Origin: DAISKN01 sp963716925
Lineage (GTDB): Bacteria > Acidobacteriota > Vicinamibacteria > Marinacidobacterales > SMYC01
Length of the DNA stretch: 64,000 nucleotides
NCBI GenBank assembly: GCA_963716925.1
Contig: CAVQUX010000033.1
Span: 806,001-870,000 of the forward strand
Reading direction: 5' to 3'
Below, one piece after another: positions 1 through 8,013 of this stretch. The translations under genes and the position numbers were made by a program. The notes under the pieces were generated by a model. That model had not been told where the DNA came from, did not search any database, and saw only the letters and a program-made list of their open reading frames with translations. Positions within the stretch are counted from its first letter, which is position 1. Every line of letters begins with the position of its first letter.

Positions 1-1195
1 GGTCGGCGAAAGCGCCGTCGACCAGACGGTGATCGAAGGACAAGGCCAAGTAGACCATCGATCGAACCGCGATGGCGTCGTTCACGACTACCGGCCGCTT
101 GTGAATGCCCCCTACTCCCAGAATTGCCACCTGAGGCTGGTTGATGATGGGAGTTCCGAAGAGTGAGCCGTAGGGCCCGGGATTGGTCAGGGTAAAGGTC
201 CCGCCCTGAACCTCTTCGGGCTTGAGCTTTTTGCCTCTGGCGCGCTCGGCTAGGTCGCTCACCGCGCGGGCGAGCCCGAGGAAGCTCTTCTCATCGGCAT
301 GATGAACCACGGGAACGATGAGGCCACCATCAAGGGCCACGGCCACTCCGATGTTGTAGTCCTTTCGATAGAGGATCTTGTCGTCCTCGATCGAAGCGTT
401 CAACGCGGGAAAGGACTTGAGAGCTGAAGTTACCACCCGAATGAAAAACGGCGTATAGGTGAGCTTAACGCCCTCGTCTTTCTCGAACGTCCGCTTCATG
501 GACTCTCGCGCCTGCACGATGCGGCTCACGTCGGCCTCGAACACCGTCGTCACATGGGCCGAGGTCTTCCGGGACAGGACCATGTGCTCGGCGATGGATT
601 TCCGCATGCCGCTCATGGGTGCGATCTCGACCCGGCCCTGAGAAGCGGCCGCGGGCACGGGTGCCGGCGGCGGGGCCGGAGCGTCGGAAGGCGCCGACGG
701 CGCCTGGGCTCGCGATTCGAGGTGCTTCAGGACATCCTGCTTGGTGACGCGTCCTCCTTCTCCGCTGCCCGCAAGCTTCAGGAGATCGATCTCGTGCTCC
801 TTCGCCATCTTACGGACCAGAGGCGAGCTCCGGTGGCCTCGTTCGGACGCTGCTGCCGGAGTCGGGGTTGGGGTTGGGGTTGGGGTCGGGGTCGGTAAGG
901 GTGGCGCGGGACGGCGTGCCGGCGGGGACGGCGGCGGCGCCTCGACACGAGCTTCGGCAACTTTCTCCCCGATGACCCCGACGACGGTATTGATGGGGAC
1001 CGTTTGGCCTTCACGCACTCGAATCTCGCTCAATATGCCTGATACGGGTGAGGGGATCTCGGTGTCCACCTTGTCGGTCGAGATCTCGAAGAGCGGCTCG
1101 TCCCTTTCGACCCGATCGCCGACCTTCTTGTGCCATTTGGTCACGGTCCCTTCGGCGATGCTTTCGCCCATCTGCGGCATGATGACGTCGGTCAT
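1..1195 (-). CDS. 2-oxoacid dehydrogenase E2 (dihydrolipoamide acyltransferase), 3' end cut by window edge
   Basis: Transfers the acyl group from E1-bound ThDP to CoA through a swinging lipoyl arm; core of the pyruvate or branched-chain 2-oxoacid dehydrogenase complex. Reading from an ATG at 1195, a lipoyl domain comes first with the lipoylated lysine in STDKVDTEI, then a Pro-rich linker with a (TP)n run, a peripheral-subunit-binding domain (about residues 120-155, SPLVRKMAKEHEIDLLKLAG), and the acyltransferase domain. The catalytic DHRLVDGA motif lies at the window edge, so about 398 residues are seen and only a short C-terminus is missing. It is the last visible gene of an operon lpd-lipB-E1alpha-E1beta-E2. 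Substrate (pyruvate or branched-chain) cannot be settled from sequence alone. Confidence 0.93.
   Translation of the reverse strand, partial: MTDVIMPQMGESIAEGTVTKWHKKVGDRVERDEPLFEISTDKVDTEIPSPVSGILSEIRVREGQTVPINTVVGVIGEKVAEARVEAPPPSPPARRPAPPLPTPTPTPTPTPTPAAASERGHRSSPLVRKMAKEHEIDLLKLAGSGEGGRVTKQDVLKHLESRAQAPSAPSDAPAPPPAPVPAAASQGRVEIAPMSGMRKSIAEHMVLSRKTSAHVTTVFEADVSRIVQARESMKRTFEKDEGVKLTYTPFFIRVVTSALKSFPALNASIEDDKILYRKDYNIGVAVALDGGLIVPVVHHADEKSFLGLARAVSDLAERARGKKLKPEEVQGGTFTLTNPGPYGSLFGTPIINQPQVAILGVGGIHKRPVVVNDAIAVRSMVYLALSFDHRLVDGAFAD
861..895 (+). repeat. GGGGTT/GGGGTC hexamer run coding the E2 linker
   Basis: Six near-perfect GGGGTY hexamers on the plus strand. On the coding (minus) strand they encode the Thr-Pro dipeptide run of the E2 interdomain linker. 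The G-runs could form a G-quadruplex in single-stranded DNA, and such repeats vary in length by slippage. Its coding role is clear; any structural role is speculative. Confidence 0.6.
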
Positions 1196-1223
1196 GTAGC
1201 GCTCATCTCCTTACGAAATTCGC

Positions 1224-2207
1224 TCAGTAGGCCGTCAGTCGACGCGCCGCACGCACGACGTCCTCGGCTCGGGGAATGAAGGCATCCTCCAGGGCCGCCG
1301 CGTAGGGAACCGGCGTATCCGGCGCCGTCACCCTCACGATGGGTCCGTCGAGGTCGTCGAACGCTTCCTCGGCGAGGATGGCCGCGATCTCTCCCGCCAT
1401 ACCCCCGGTACGCGTGTCCTCGTGCAGGATCATCACCTTGTTGACGCGGCGAACCGATTCCAGGATGCATTCCTTGTCCAATGGGACGAGGCTTCTCAAA
1501 TCGATGACTTCGAGCTCGATCCCGTCTTTCGCCAGAATCTCCGCAGCCTCGAGGGCGACGTACAGCATCGCCGAATAGGTGACGACAACCACGTCTTTCC
1601 CGCGTCGCCGCACGATCGCCCTCCCGATCGGAACGACGTCCTCATGAGACTCGAGCTCGGCCGAAGACGCCTTCACGTGGCGATAGAGCTTCTTGTGCTC
1701 CAGGTAGAGAACCGGATCCTCGTCCCGGATAGCGGCCTTCAACAGACCTCGGGCGTCCGCCACGGTCGCCGGAGCCACCACCTTTATCCCCGGAGTGTGC
1801 ACGAAGTGCATCTCGGGATTCTGCGAGTGGAACGGGCCCGCGCGAACGCCGCCCCCCGCCGGGCCGCGCATCACGATAGGCACTCCCGCTCCCCATCGAT
1901 AGCGGCTCTTCGCGGCGAAGTTGGTGATCATATTGAACGCGTTCGCGATGAAATCGATGAACTGGAACTCCACGATGGGACGAAGTCCGTTGAAAGCGGC
2001 CCCGATGGCGACGCCGGTATAACCCTCCTCGCTGATCGGGGTGTCGATGATTCGATCCTTGCCGAACCTCTCGAGAAAGCCGGCTGTAACCTTGAAGGCT
2101 CCACCGTAGAGGCCTACGTCCTCCCCGAGCAAGATGACGCGGGGATCGCGCTCCATCTCCTCCCACATGGCCTGGCGGATGGCTTCGAGATAGGTGACCT
2201 CCGTCAT
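1224..2207 (-). CDS. 2-oxoacid dehydrogenase E1 beta subunit
   Basis: Beta chain of the ThDP-dependent E1 that decarboxylates the 2-oxo acid and reductively acylates the E2 lipoyl group. The 327-residue product has the usual family length. It shows the N-terminal pyrimidine-binding region with GEDVG, the glutamate of TPISEEGYTGVAIGAA that activates the ThDP aminopyrimidine, the RGPAGGG loop, and the C-terminal transketolase domain with LEVIDLRSLVPLD. It lies 7 bases after E1alpha and 28 bases before E2, so it is cotranscribed. The sequence resembles PdhB/BkdA2/AcoB enzymes about equally, so the substrate is left open. Confidence 0.93.
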   Translation of the reverse strand: MTEVTYLEAIRQAMWEEMERDPRVILLGEDVGLYGGAFKVTAGFLERFGKDRIIDTPISEEGYTGVAIGAAFNGLRPIVEFQFIDFIANAFNMITNFAAKSRYRWGAGVPIVMRGPAGGGVRAGPFHSQNPEMHFVHTPGIKVVAPATVADARGLLKAAIRDEDPVLYLEHKKLYRHVKASSAELESHEDVVPIGRAIVRRRGKDVVVVTYSAMLYVALEAAEILAKDGIELEVIDLRSLVPLDKECILESVRRVNKVMILHEDTRTGGMAGEIAAILAEEAFDDLDGPIVRVTAPDTPVPYAAALEDAFIPRAEDVVRAARRLTAY

Positions 2208-2214
2208 TCTCGCC

Positions 2215-3216
2215 TCAGGACGCCCGATGGAACAGCCGATCCTCGATGGCGAGCGCGCTCGCGGACGGGGCGGCGTCGGCCGCCCTCAGCGCGTCCGAGA
2301 CCGCTTCGTCGGCGCGGGCGGAAATCGCGGTGCGCTCCGCCTCCGAAAGCCAGTCTTGCTGCAGCAGAAACCTCTCGAATCGCCAGATGGGATTGGCGTC
2401 CACGTCGGTCTCGTTCTCGGAGCGCGTCGGGTCGAGACGCGCCGCCTCGCCGAACGGAGCCGGGACCGCATCATCGTTGCCGAAGTACCGGGCCGAGCTG
2501 CGGAGCGGCGCCTCGATGAGCGTCGGGCCCTCCCCGGATTTGGCTCTATCCATCGCGGTTTCGACGACCTGAACGACTTGCAGGAGATCGCTTCCGTCGA
2601 CGGGAAGCGACGTGACACCGTACCCTCGAGCCCGCTCGTAGAGCTGCGATACTTCGGAGGCGGCGAGCGGCCCGCCGACCCTTCCTGCCGAGGGAAACCG
2701 GACCACCACGACCACCAGAGGCGCCTTCCGAACGGCGGCGAAGTTCATCCCCTCGTGAAAGTCTCCGGTGGCGACCGCCTCATCGGACACGAGAGCGAGC
2801 GCGACCCGGTCCTGATGCTGAACCCGAGCCGCGAACGCAAAGCCCGCCATCACGCTCACGTGGGTCGCCGCGTGCCCGGTCGTGGCGACGATCCCGCGCC
2901 CGATGTCACCGAAGTCGCGAACCCCGCTCCTTCCTCCGCTCGGGGCCGCCCCCTTGCCCAGGAACTCCATGACGATCTCGGCGGGCCTGACGCCGCGAAG
3001 CAGAAGCACCCCCGTCGTCGGCAGGGAGGACGCGAGGACGTCCTTGGCGGTCGGCACGAAGGCGGCTCCGACCGAGACCGCCTCGAGTCCCGAACGAATC
3101 CCCAGCGGGCACGTAAGTCCCTTTTCGCGATGAAGCCGGGCGAGCGACTCTTCGAGCCTGCGCGTGAGGATCATGTAGAAGAGCAGCTCGTGAAGCTGCC
3201 GCTTGCCGAGACTCAC
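2215..3216 (-). CDS. 2-oxoacid dehydrogenase E1 alpha subunit with altered ThDP motif
   Basis: Alpha chain of the E1 component. The start chosen is a GTG at 3216 overlapping the lipB stop (GTGA), giving 333 residues; longer in-frame sequence upstream is lipB in another frame. The fold is recognisable from FYMILTRRLEESLARLHREK and from ATGDFHEGMNFAAVRKAPLV, which follows the ThDP motif. The motif itself is unusual: the expected GDG reads SDE and the expected Asn-Asn after the valine strand reads RF. The aspartate that binds the metal is kept, the Asn ligand is not. This could be a divergent but active subunit or one with weakened cofactor binding. Neighbours (E1beta, E2, lpd, lipB) argue for a working complex. 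Confidence 0.88.
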   Translation of the reverse strand: MSLGKRQLHELLFYMILTRRLEESLARLHREKGLTCPLGIRSGLEAVSVGAAFVPTAKDVLASSLPTTGVLLLRGVRPAEIVMEFLGKGAAPSGGRSGVRDFGDIGRGIVATTGHAATHVSVMAGFAFAARVQHQDRVALALVSDEAVATGDFHEGMNFAAVRKAPLVVVVVRFPSAGRVGGPLAASEVSQLYERARGYGVTSLPVDGSDLLQVVQVVETAMDRAKSGEGPTLIEAPLRSSARYFGNDDAVPAPFGEAARLDPTRSENETDVDANPIWRFERFLLQQDWLSEAERTAISARADEAVSDALRAADAAPSASALAIEDRLFHRAS

Positions 3217-3899
3217 GGGACCGGGACTCCGACCAGGTCCGCTTCGCCGACGGGTTTCATCTGTCTCGAGAAGACCGAACCGAACGAAAGGCAGATCTCT
3301 TCCCGGACGCGATCCAGTGAGACCGGGGCCTCGAGAACGCCTTCCATCGAGCTGACACCGCGGTCGACGATCCCACAGGGCACGATGCGATGGAAGTAGT
3401 CGAGGTCGGTGGCAACGTTGAGCGCGAAACCGTGGGACGTGACCCATCTCGAAACCCGAATTCCGATGGCGGCGATCTTTCCGCGGGTATGCCAGACCCC
3501 GGTGTAGCCCGGCTCGCGGGCGGCTTCGACGCCGAATCGACCGAGCGCGAGAATGAGCACCTCCTCGAGCGCGCGAAGGTAGGCATGGACGTCCGCCGTC
3601 CAGCGCCTCAGATCCAGGATGGGATAACCGACGACTTGTCCCGGACCGTGAAACGTGACGTCCCCGCCGCGATCGGTCTCGATGAAATCCGCGCCCGCAG
3701 CCACGAGCCCCTCCTCACCGACGAGGAGATGATCTTTCTTTCCCGACCGGCCGAAGGTGTACGTAGGGGGATGCTCGACGAAGAGAAGAACGTCGGGGAT
3801 CTCGGCGCGCTGCCGCATCCTGACGAGGCGGTGCTGGAGCTCCCAGGTCTCGAGATAGCCTCTCCGCCCGAGGTCGACCCGCCAGCAGGGATCAGACAT
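3213..3899 (-). CDS. lipB: lipoyl(octanoyl) transferase
   Basis: Moves octanoate from acyl carrier protein to the E2 lipoyl domain, the first step of lipoate synthesis. The start is an ATG at 3899 (MSDPCWRV), overlapping the lpd stop by 8 bases; this gives 228 residues, normal for LipB. Family motifs are present: RGGDVTFHGPGQ, GYTGVW, then the catalytic lysine in GKIAAIGI, HGFALN and the catalytic cysteine in PCGI. Its position between lpd and the E1 genes ties lipoylation to expression of the lipoyl-dependent complex. lipA is not in the window. Confidence 0.95.
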   Translation of the reverse strand: MSDPCWRVDLGRRGYLETWELQHRLVRMRQRAEIPDVLLFVEHPPTYTFGRSGKKDHLLVGEEGLVAAGADFIETDRGGDVTFHGPGQVVGYPILDLRRWTADVHAYLRALEEVLILALGRFGVEAAREPGYTGVWHTRGKIAAIGIRVSRWVTSHGFALNVATDLDYFHRIVPCGIVDRGVSSMEGVLEAPVSLDRVREEICLSFGSVFSRQMKPVGEADLVGVPVP

Positions 3900-5313
3900 G
3901 TATGGGAAGCCCGACCGCGCCATGGGCGGCCTCCATGACCGCTTCGGACAGCGTGGGATGCGCGTGCACCGACCTCATCAAGGACTCCGCCGTGGCCTCG
4001 TGGGTCAGCGCCACGACCGCCTCGGCGATGAGATCGGTGGCATGCGGGCCGACGATATGAACCCCCAGAAGCTCATCATAGCTCGCCTCGCTCACGACCT
4101 TGACGAAGCCTTCGTTCTCGCCGAGGATGCTCGCTTTGCTGCTGGCGGCGAAGGGGAACTTGCCGACGCGAACGTCATAGCCGCGAGCGCGGGCCTTCGC
4201 CTCCGTCAACCCGACGCTCGCTACCTCGGGCGAGCAATAGGTTGCGTTCGGGATGTGGTCATAGTTGAGAGGATGTACCGGCTCTCCCGCGATCCTCTCG
4301 ACTGCCAGGATCGCCTCCGCCGAGGCGACGTGCGCGAGCTGTTGGGTCGCCACGACGTCACCGATGGCGTAAACCCCTTTCGCCTTCGTCTCCAGGAACT
4401 CGTTTACCGGAATCGTTCCGCCCTTCGACTTGTCGGTCTCGACCCCCACCGTCTCGAGGCCTATCCCTTCGGTGCGGGGCATCCGGCCGACCGCAACCAG
4501 TACCTTGTCCACCACCCGCTCGCCGCTCGAATCGTCGGGGAGGCGAAACCGAAGGGATATGCCGTCTGCGGCCGGGGTAGCCGATTCCACCCGCGTGCCC
4601 GTCAGGATTTCGATGCCCCGCTTGCGGAACGAACGCAATACCGTTTCCGAGATTTCTTCGTCCTCGAGCGGAAGCACCCGGGGTAGAAGCTCGACCAGGA
4701 CGACCTTCGTCCCGAAGCTCGAGAACATCGAGGCGAACTCGGCCCCGACGGCTCCGGCGCCGACGATCGCGATGCGCTCCGGGCGGGTCGGAAGCGAAAG
4801 CATTTCGGTGTTCGTGAGGATCCGCTCGCCGTCGATGACGAGGCCGGGCACGCTCCGTGGCGAGGACCCGGTGGCGATGACGATATTTCGAGCCTGAAAC
4901 ATCCTCGGCCCCTCCGGGGTCGCGACCTCGATCTGGCCCGGACCGGCCACTTTTCCGAACCCCTGTACACTTACCACCCGATTTTTTCGAAGAAGCAGCG
5001 AAATTCCTGCGGCGAGCTTTCGGACGACTTTCTCCTTGCGTTTGAGCATGGCCGCCCAGTCGAGACGGATGCCCTCGACGATGATCCCGTGCTCGCGCGC
5101 GCGGCGGATTCGGTCGATGAGCTCCGCGGTGTGGAGAAACGCCTTGCTGGGGATGCAGCCGACGTGGAGGCAGGTACCTCCAAAAAATGCGTCTTTCTCG
5201 ATCAGAAGCGTCGAGAGCCCGAGCTGACCCGCGCGGATGGCCGCCACGTACCCACCCGGCCCGCTACCCAGTATCGCGACATCGTAACTCGTCGGCTCCG
5301 TCATGATCTCCAC
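3892..5313 (-). CDS. lpdA: dihydrolipoyl dehydrogenase (E3)
   Basis: FAD enzyme that reoxidises the dihydrolipoyl arm of E2 with NAD+. It shows the FAD-binding GSGPGGYVAAIRAGQLG, the redox-active disulfide in GGTCLHVGCIPSK, the NAD-binding GAGAVGAEFA, the second FAD motif YAIGDV and the C-terminal active-site HAHPTLSEA. At 473 residues it is full length. The start may be GTG at 5313 or ATG at 5304 (MTEPTSYD); a GGTGGAG lies immediately upstream of the ATG with tight spacing, so the start is unsettled. First gene of the operon; the 400-bp region upstream should hold its promoter. Confidence 0.95.
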   Translation of the reverse strand: MEIMTEPTSYDVAILGSGPGGYVAAIRAGQLGLSTLLIEKDAFFGGTCLHVGCIPSKAFLHTAELIDRIRRAREHGIIVEGIRLDWAAMLKRKEKVVRKLAAGISLLLRKNRVVSVQGFGKVAGPGQIEVATPEGPRMFQARNIVIATGSSPRSVPGLVIDGERILTNTEMLSLPTRPERIAIVGAGAVGAEFASMFSSFGTKVVLVELLPRVLPLEDEEISETVLRSFRKRGIEILTGTRVESATPAADGISLRFRLPDDSSGERVVDKVLVAVGRMPRTEGIGLETVGVETDKSKGGTIPVNEFLETKAKGVYAIGDVVATQQLAHVASAEAILAVERIAGEPVHPLNYDHIPNATYCSPEVASVGLTEAKARARGYDVRVGKFPFAASSKASILGENEGFVKVVSEASYDELLGVHIVGPHATDLIAEAVVALTHEATAESLMRSVHAHPTLSEAVMEAAHGAVGLPIHV

Positions 5314-5714
5314 CGATAAGCCATTTTATTACAGAACCTTACAGCCAGAGATTCACAGCGAAAACGAGAGAGTGTAACGCGCTCATGTCGGCGAGGCAAA
5401 TAAATCGTTGTGAAAGAACCCCTACCTCATATATTTATTTACTCGGTCGGCGCGACCGCGGGTGTGTTAAACTACCCGGGAGTTTTGCCTAGTGGCATCT
5501 GGTGACATTATTGGGTTTATACGCATCTCTCGCCGAGGTCCCTCTTGGGCAACGTGTCGTCGGCAATCGAGCCGAATATCTTCCCAGGCCAGACTTCAAG
5601 AGTACTCGAATGACCGACGCCAGCCGGTTAGCTCGCGAATCGGGGCGACAGGCGGCGCGAATAGTTCTCTGCGACCAAACCGGCGAAGCCGGTGGAGATC
5701 GGTGTTGAAGTCGG
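5314..5714. promoter_or_regulatory. divergent promoter region and long leader
   Basis: Gene-free stretch between divergent lpdA and the hotdog gene. An AT-rich patch at 5398-5442 stands out in this GC-rich DNA. A possible sigma70 promoter for the plus strand is TTGTGA (5408) and TATATT (5430) with a 16-base spacer. Just downstream is an inverted repeat CGGTCG-GCG-CGACCG (5444-5458) that could bind a regulator. This leaves a leader of about 270 bases before the ATG at 5715. Short reading frames inside it have no recognisable product. No known riboswitch was recognised. Confidence 0.4.
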
Positions 5715-6446
5715 ATGGCTAAAAGGAAGAAGGACAAAAAGAAATCGTCCGCCTCGCGCCCCCGCGCGGCGCGCAAGCCTGCGAAGGCCCGGTCGCGGCC
5801 GAAGGAGAGGTCGAAGAGCAAGAGGCCCGTCCCCAAGAAGGCGTCGCGAAAGGACAGCGGAAAGAAACCCGGAGCGTCGACAGCTCAGAAGAAGCGCCCG
5901 GCGCCCGCGGCCGTCCTCCGTCCGGCCAAGCCAATGACCAAACCGGTCCTCTCACGACCGGTCGTGCCCGAAGAGCCGTCCCGACTCGTCACCGTCCCTC
6001 TTCCCGAGGGAGTTCGGCCGCAGCGCCTCGGGGAACCGAACGAGCGATCCGCTCATCTGGAGAAACTGAAGCAGCTGTTCGAGGCTGCGCCGATCAGCCG
6101 CTATCTCGGCATGACGCTCGGCTACTGTGAGAACGGCGTCGCCCGCGTCCGTCTGCCGTTCCGAAAGGATTTCGAGGAGGGACACGGAGTCATCCATGGA
6201 GGGCTCATCGGGCTCCTTGGCGACACCGCCGGGAATTTCGCAGTGGGTTCGGTTTCCCCCGGCTCGACGGTGAAGACGGTCGAGTTCAAGCTCAGCCTCC
6301 TGGCCGGCGTGCAGGGAGACTTGCTGGCGATTGGCGAAGTCGTGCGCAAAGGACGGACCCTGGCCACCTGCAGGCTCGAGGTCGTCGAGGGCAACGACCG
6401 GGTCATCGCCATCGGCCTGGCGACGTACGCGCTTCAGGCCGTCTGA
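5715..6446 (+). CDS. PaaI-type hotdog thioesterase with a lysine-rich histone-H1-like N-terminal tail
   Basis: The C-terminal half (about residues 110-243) is a hotdog domain of the PaaI/acyl-CoA thioesterase type: it has the motif GHGVIHGGLIGLLGDTAG, where the Asp/Gly region forms the active site, followed by TVKTVEFKLSLLAG and RKGRTLATCRLEV. The first ~85 residues are almost entirely Lys, Arg, Ala, Pro and Ser, with KKA/RKPAK-like repeats resembling bacterial histone-H1-like tails. No signal peptide is seen. A thioesterase fused to a DNA- or polyanion-binding tail is unusual. The ATG follows GGTGGAGATCGG at a loose distance. Activity on acyl-CoA is inferred from the family; the tail's role is unknown. 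Confidence 0.82.
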   Translation: MAKRKKDKKKSSASRPRAARKPAKARSRPKERSKSKRPVPKKASRKDSGKKPGASTAQKKRPAPAAVLRPAKPMTKPVLSRPVVPEEPSRLVTVPLPEGVRPQRLGEPNERSAHLEKLKQLFEAAPISRYLGMTLGYCENGVARVRLPFRKDFEEGHGVIHGGLIGLLGDTAGNFAVGSVSPGSTVKTVEFKLSLLAGVQGDLLAIGEVVRKGRTLATCRLEVVEGNDRVIAIGLATYALQAV

Positions 6447-6450
6447 CGCC

Positions 6451-7227
6451 TCACGACTCGGGCACGGGCCCGACGAACTTCCACATCTCCTCGAAGAGCT
6501 GCTCCTTGTGCGCCGTCAGGCGGTGATCGCCACCCCGGATTTCGATGAGCTCGACGTGCTCCAGCCGGTCCGCGAACTGGCGCGAGAGTTGGCAGGGCAC
6601 GACCTCGTCGTCGGAGCCGTGCAGGATGAGGCTCGGAGTCGATAGACGGCGCATCAAGCTCACCGTCGGATAGCGCGTTTCCTCCTCCACGAACTGGTAG
6701 CCCAGGTCGAAAGTCCCATAGGGGCTCTCGATCCGGGTCCTTCCGAGCCTTCGCCACTCCTGTGCCTTCGTCCTTCCGAGCGACAGGAGCAGGCGGCCCG
6801 CCATCTCGAATGCTGGGGCGATCACGATGTTGCGGGTGATTCGCGCCGGGCTCCGCGCCGCGAACCAGAGGACGGTGAGGCCCCCCATCGACGAGCCGAT
6901 GAGGCAGACGGAGCGGAATGGACCCGCTTTTTTCTCGATGAACTCGAGCCCTCGATCGAGATCGGCGAGGTTCCGGGTCAAGGACAGCCCGAGCAGGTCT
7001 CCCTCGGAATCCCCATGCCCGGTGAGATCCAGGCTGGCGAAAGCTTCCCCGCGACGCGCGACTTGGCGGGCAAAGTGGAGCGCCTTCTCTCCGCGTCGGT
7101 TCGAATGGAGTCCATGCACGAAGAACCAGAGGCGCGAATTCTTCTCCGAGGCGGGGATGAAGTCGACGGCGAGCCGCGCTTCGCCTTCCTCACGAGGCTC
7201 GACCCACTGCGGCGGGCTTTCGCTCAT
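6451..7227 (-). CDS. alpha/beta hydrolase (serine esterase/lipase-like)
   Basis: Cytosolic alpha/beta-hydrolase of 258 residues. The oxyanion-side motif is FFVHGLHSNR, the nucleophile elbow GSSMGG, the acid is in LHGSDDEVVP and the catalytic histidine in RGGDHRL, so the triad is complete. The N-terminus (MSESPPQWVEP) has no signal peptide. It ends 5 bases from the end of the convergent hotdog gene. The family covers esterases, lipases and peptidases, so the substrate is not predicted. Confidence 0.85.
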   Translation of the reverse strand: MSESPPQWVEPREEGEARLAVDFIPASEKNSRLWFFVHGLHSNRRGEKALHFARQVARRGEAFASLDLTGHGDSEGDLLGLSLTRNLADLDRGLEFIEKKAGPFRSVCLIGSSMGGLTVLWFAARSPARITRNIVIAPAFEMAGRLLLSLGRTKAQEWRRLGRTRIESPYGTFDLGYQFVEEETRYPTVSLMRRLSTPSLILHGSDDEVVPCQLSRQFADRLEHVELIEIRGGDHRLTAHKEQLFEEMWKFVGPVPES

Positions 7228-7332
7228 GTCACGGGCCGGGGCTTCCCGAGCCCACTGTCTTCCTGCAGCATTGGATGCGATGCGTTAGTCTAACTTCGCC
7301 CTGGGGGGCGCGCAACGCCGTCCGTTAGACAT

Positions 7333-8013
7333 TCAGCCCGTCAGCAGGCTCCGTGCCCGGCGGAACACCTGATGGAACATCGAGCGCGTGAGCCTTCCGG
7401 TGAACGTGTTCTGCTGGCTCGGATGGTAACTCCCGAGCAGCGTCACTCTCCGCTCGAGCCGATGCTCGGAGCCGTGCGAGAACTTCGGTCTCGGCTTGCC
7501 CGGCTCATGGCCGAGCTCGCGCCACGCGGCGAGAAACCCGTCGAAAGCGATCTTGCCGAGGGCCACCACGACGCGAACGTCCGGGAGAGCCTCGAGCTCC
7601 CTCACCAGGTAGTTTCTGCAGGTCTCCGATTCTTCGCGGGTCGGTTTGTTGCCGGGGGGCGCGCACCGCACGACGGCGCTGATGTAGGCGTTGTGGAGCC
7701 GGAGCCCGTCGTCCCGCGATACCGAATGCGGCGACGACGCGAATCCGAATCGGTGGAGCGCTTCATAGAGCCAATCGCCGCTGCGATCCCCGGTGAACAC
7801 CCGACCGGTCCGATTGCCGCCGTGGGCCGCGGGAGCCAGGCCCACGACCAGGAGCCGGGCCCGATGGACGCCGAAGCCCGGAACCGGCTTTCCCCAGTAG
7901 TTTTCCGACTCGAAGCGTCGCGTCTTCACGAGAGCGACGCGCTCCCGGTGGCGCACGAGACGGGGACACTTCCGGCAGCGAATCACCTCGCTCCGGAGAG
8001 CGTCGAGGCTCAC
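7333..8013 (-). CDS. uracil-DNA glycosylase, family 5 (UdgB-like)
   Basis: Removes uracil (and in this family also hypoxanthine and other deaminated bases) from DNA. The start is a GTG at 8013 overlapping the kinase stop (GTGA), giving 226 residues. Motif 1 GLAPAAHGGNRTGRVFTGD and motif 3 YHPSQQNTFTGRLT are those of the thermophile UdgB family rather than family 4. Cysteines in CRKCPRL, VRCAPPG and ETCRNY match the four [4Fe-4S] cluster ligands. It is cotranscribed with the upstream kinase. Base-excision repair is firmly suggested; the exact substrate range is not. Confidence 0.92.
   Translation of the reverse strand: MSLDALRSEVIRCRKCPRLVRHRERVALVKTRRFESENYWGKPVPGFGVHRARLLVVGLAPAAHGGNRTGRVFTGDRSGDWLYEALHRFGFASSPHSVSRDDGLRLHNAYISAVVRCAPPGNKPTREESETCRNYLVRELEALPDVRVVVALGKIAFDGFLAAWRELGHEPGKPRPKFSHGSEHRLERRVTLLGSYHPSQQNTFTGRLTRSMFHQVFRRARSLLTG

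Noticed and set aside
5480..5714. Possible riboswitch in the leader of the hotdog gene
   Set aside because: Short matches to a c-di-GMP-like core were too weak and no consistent fold was found.
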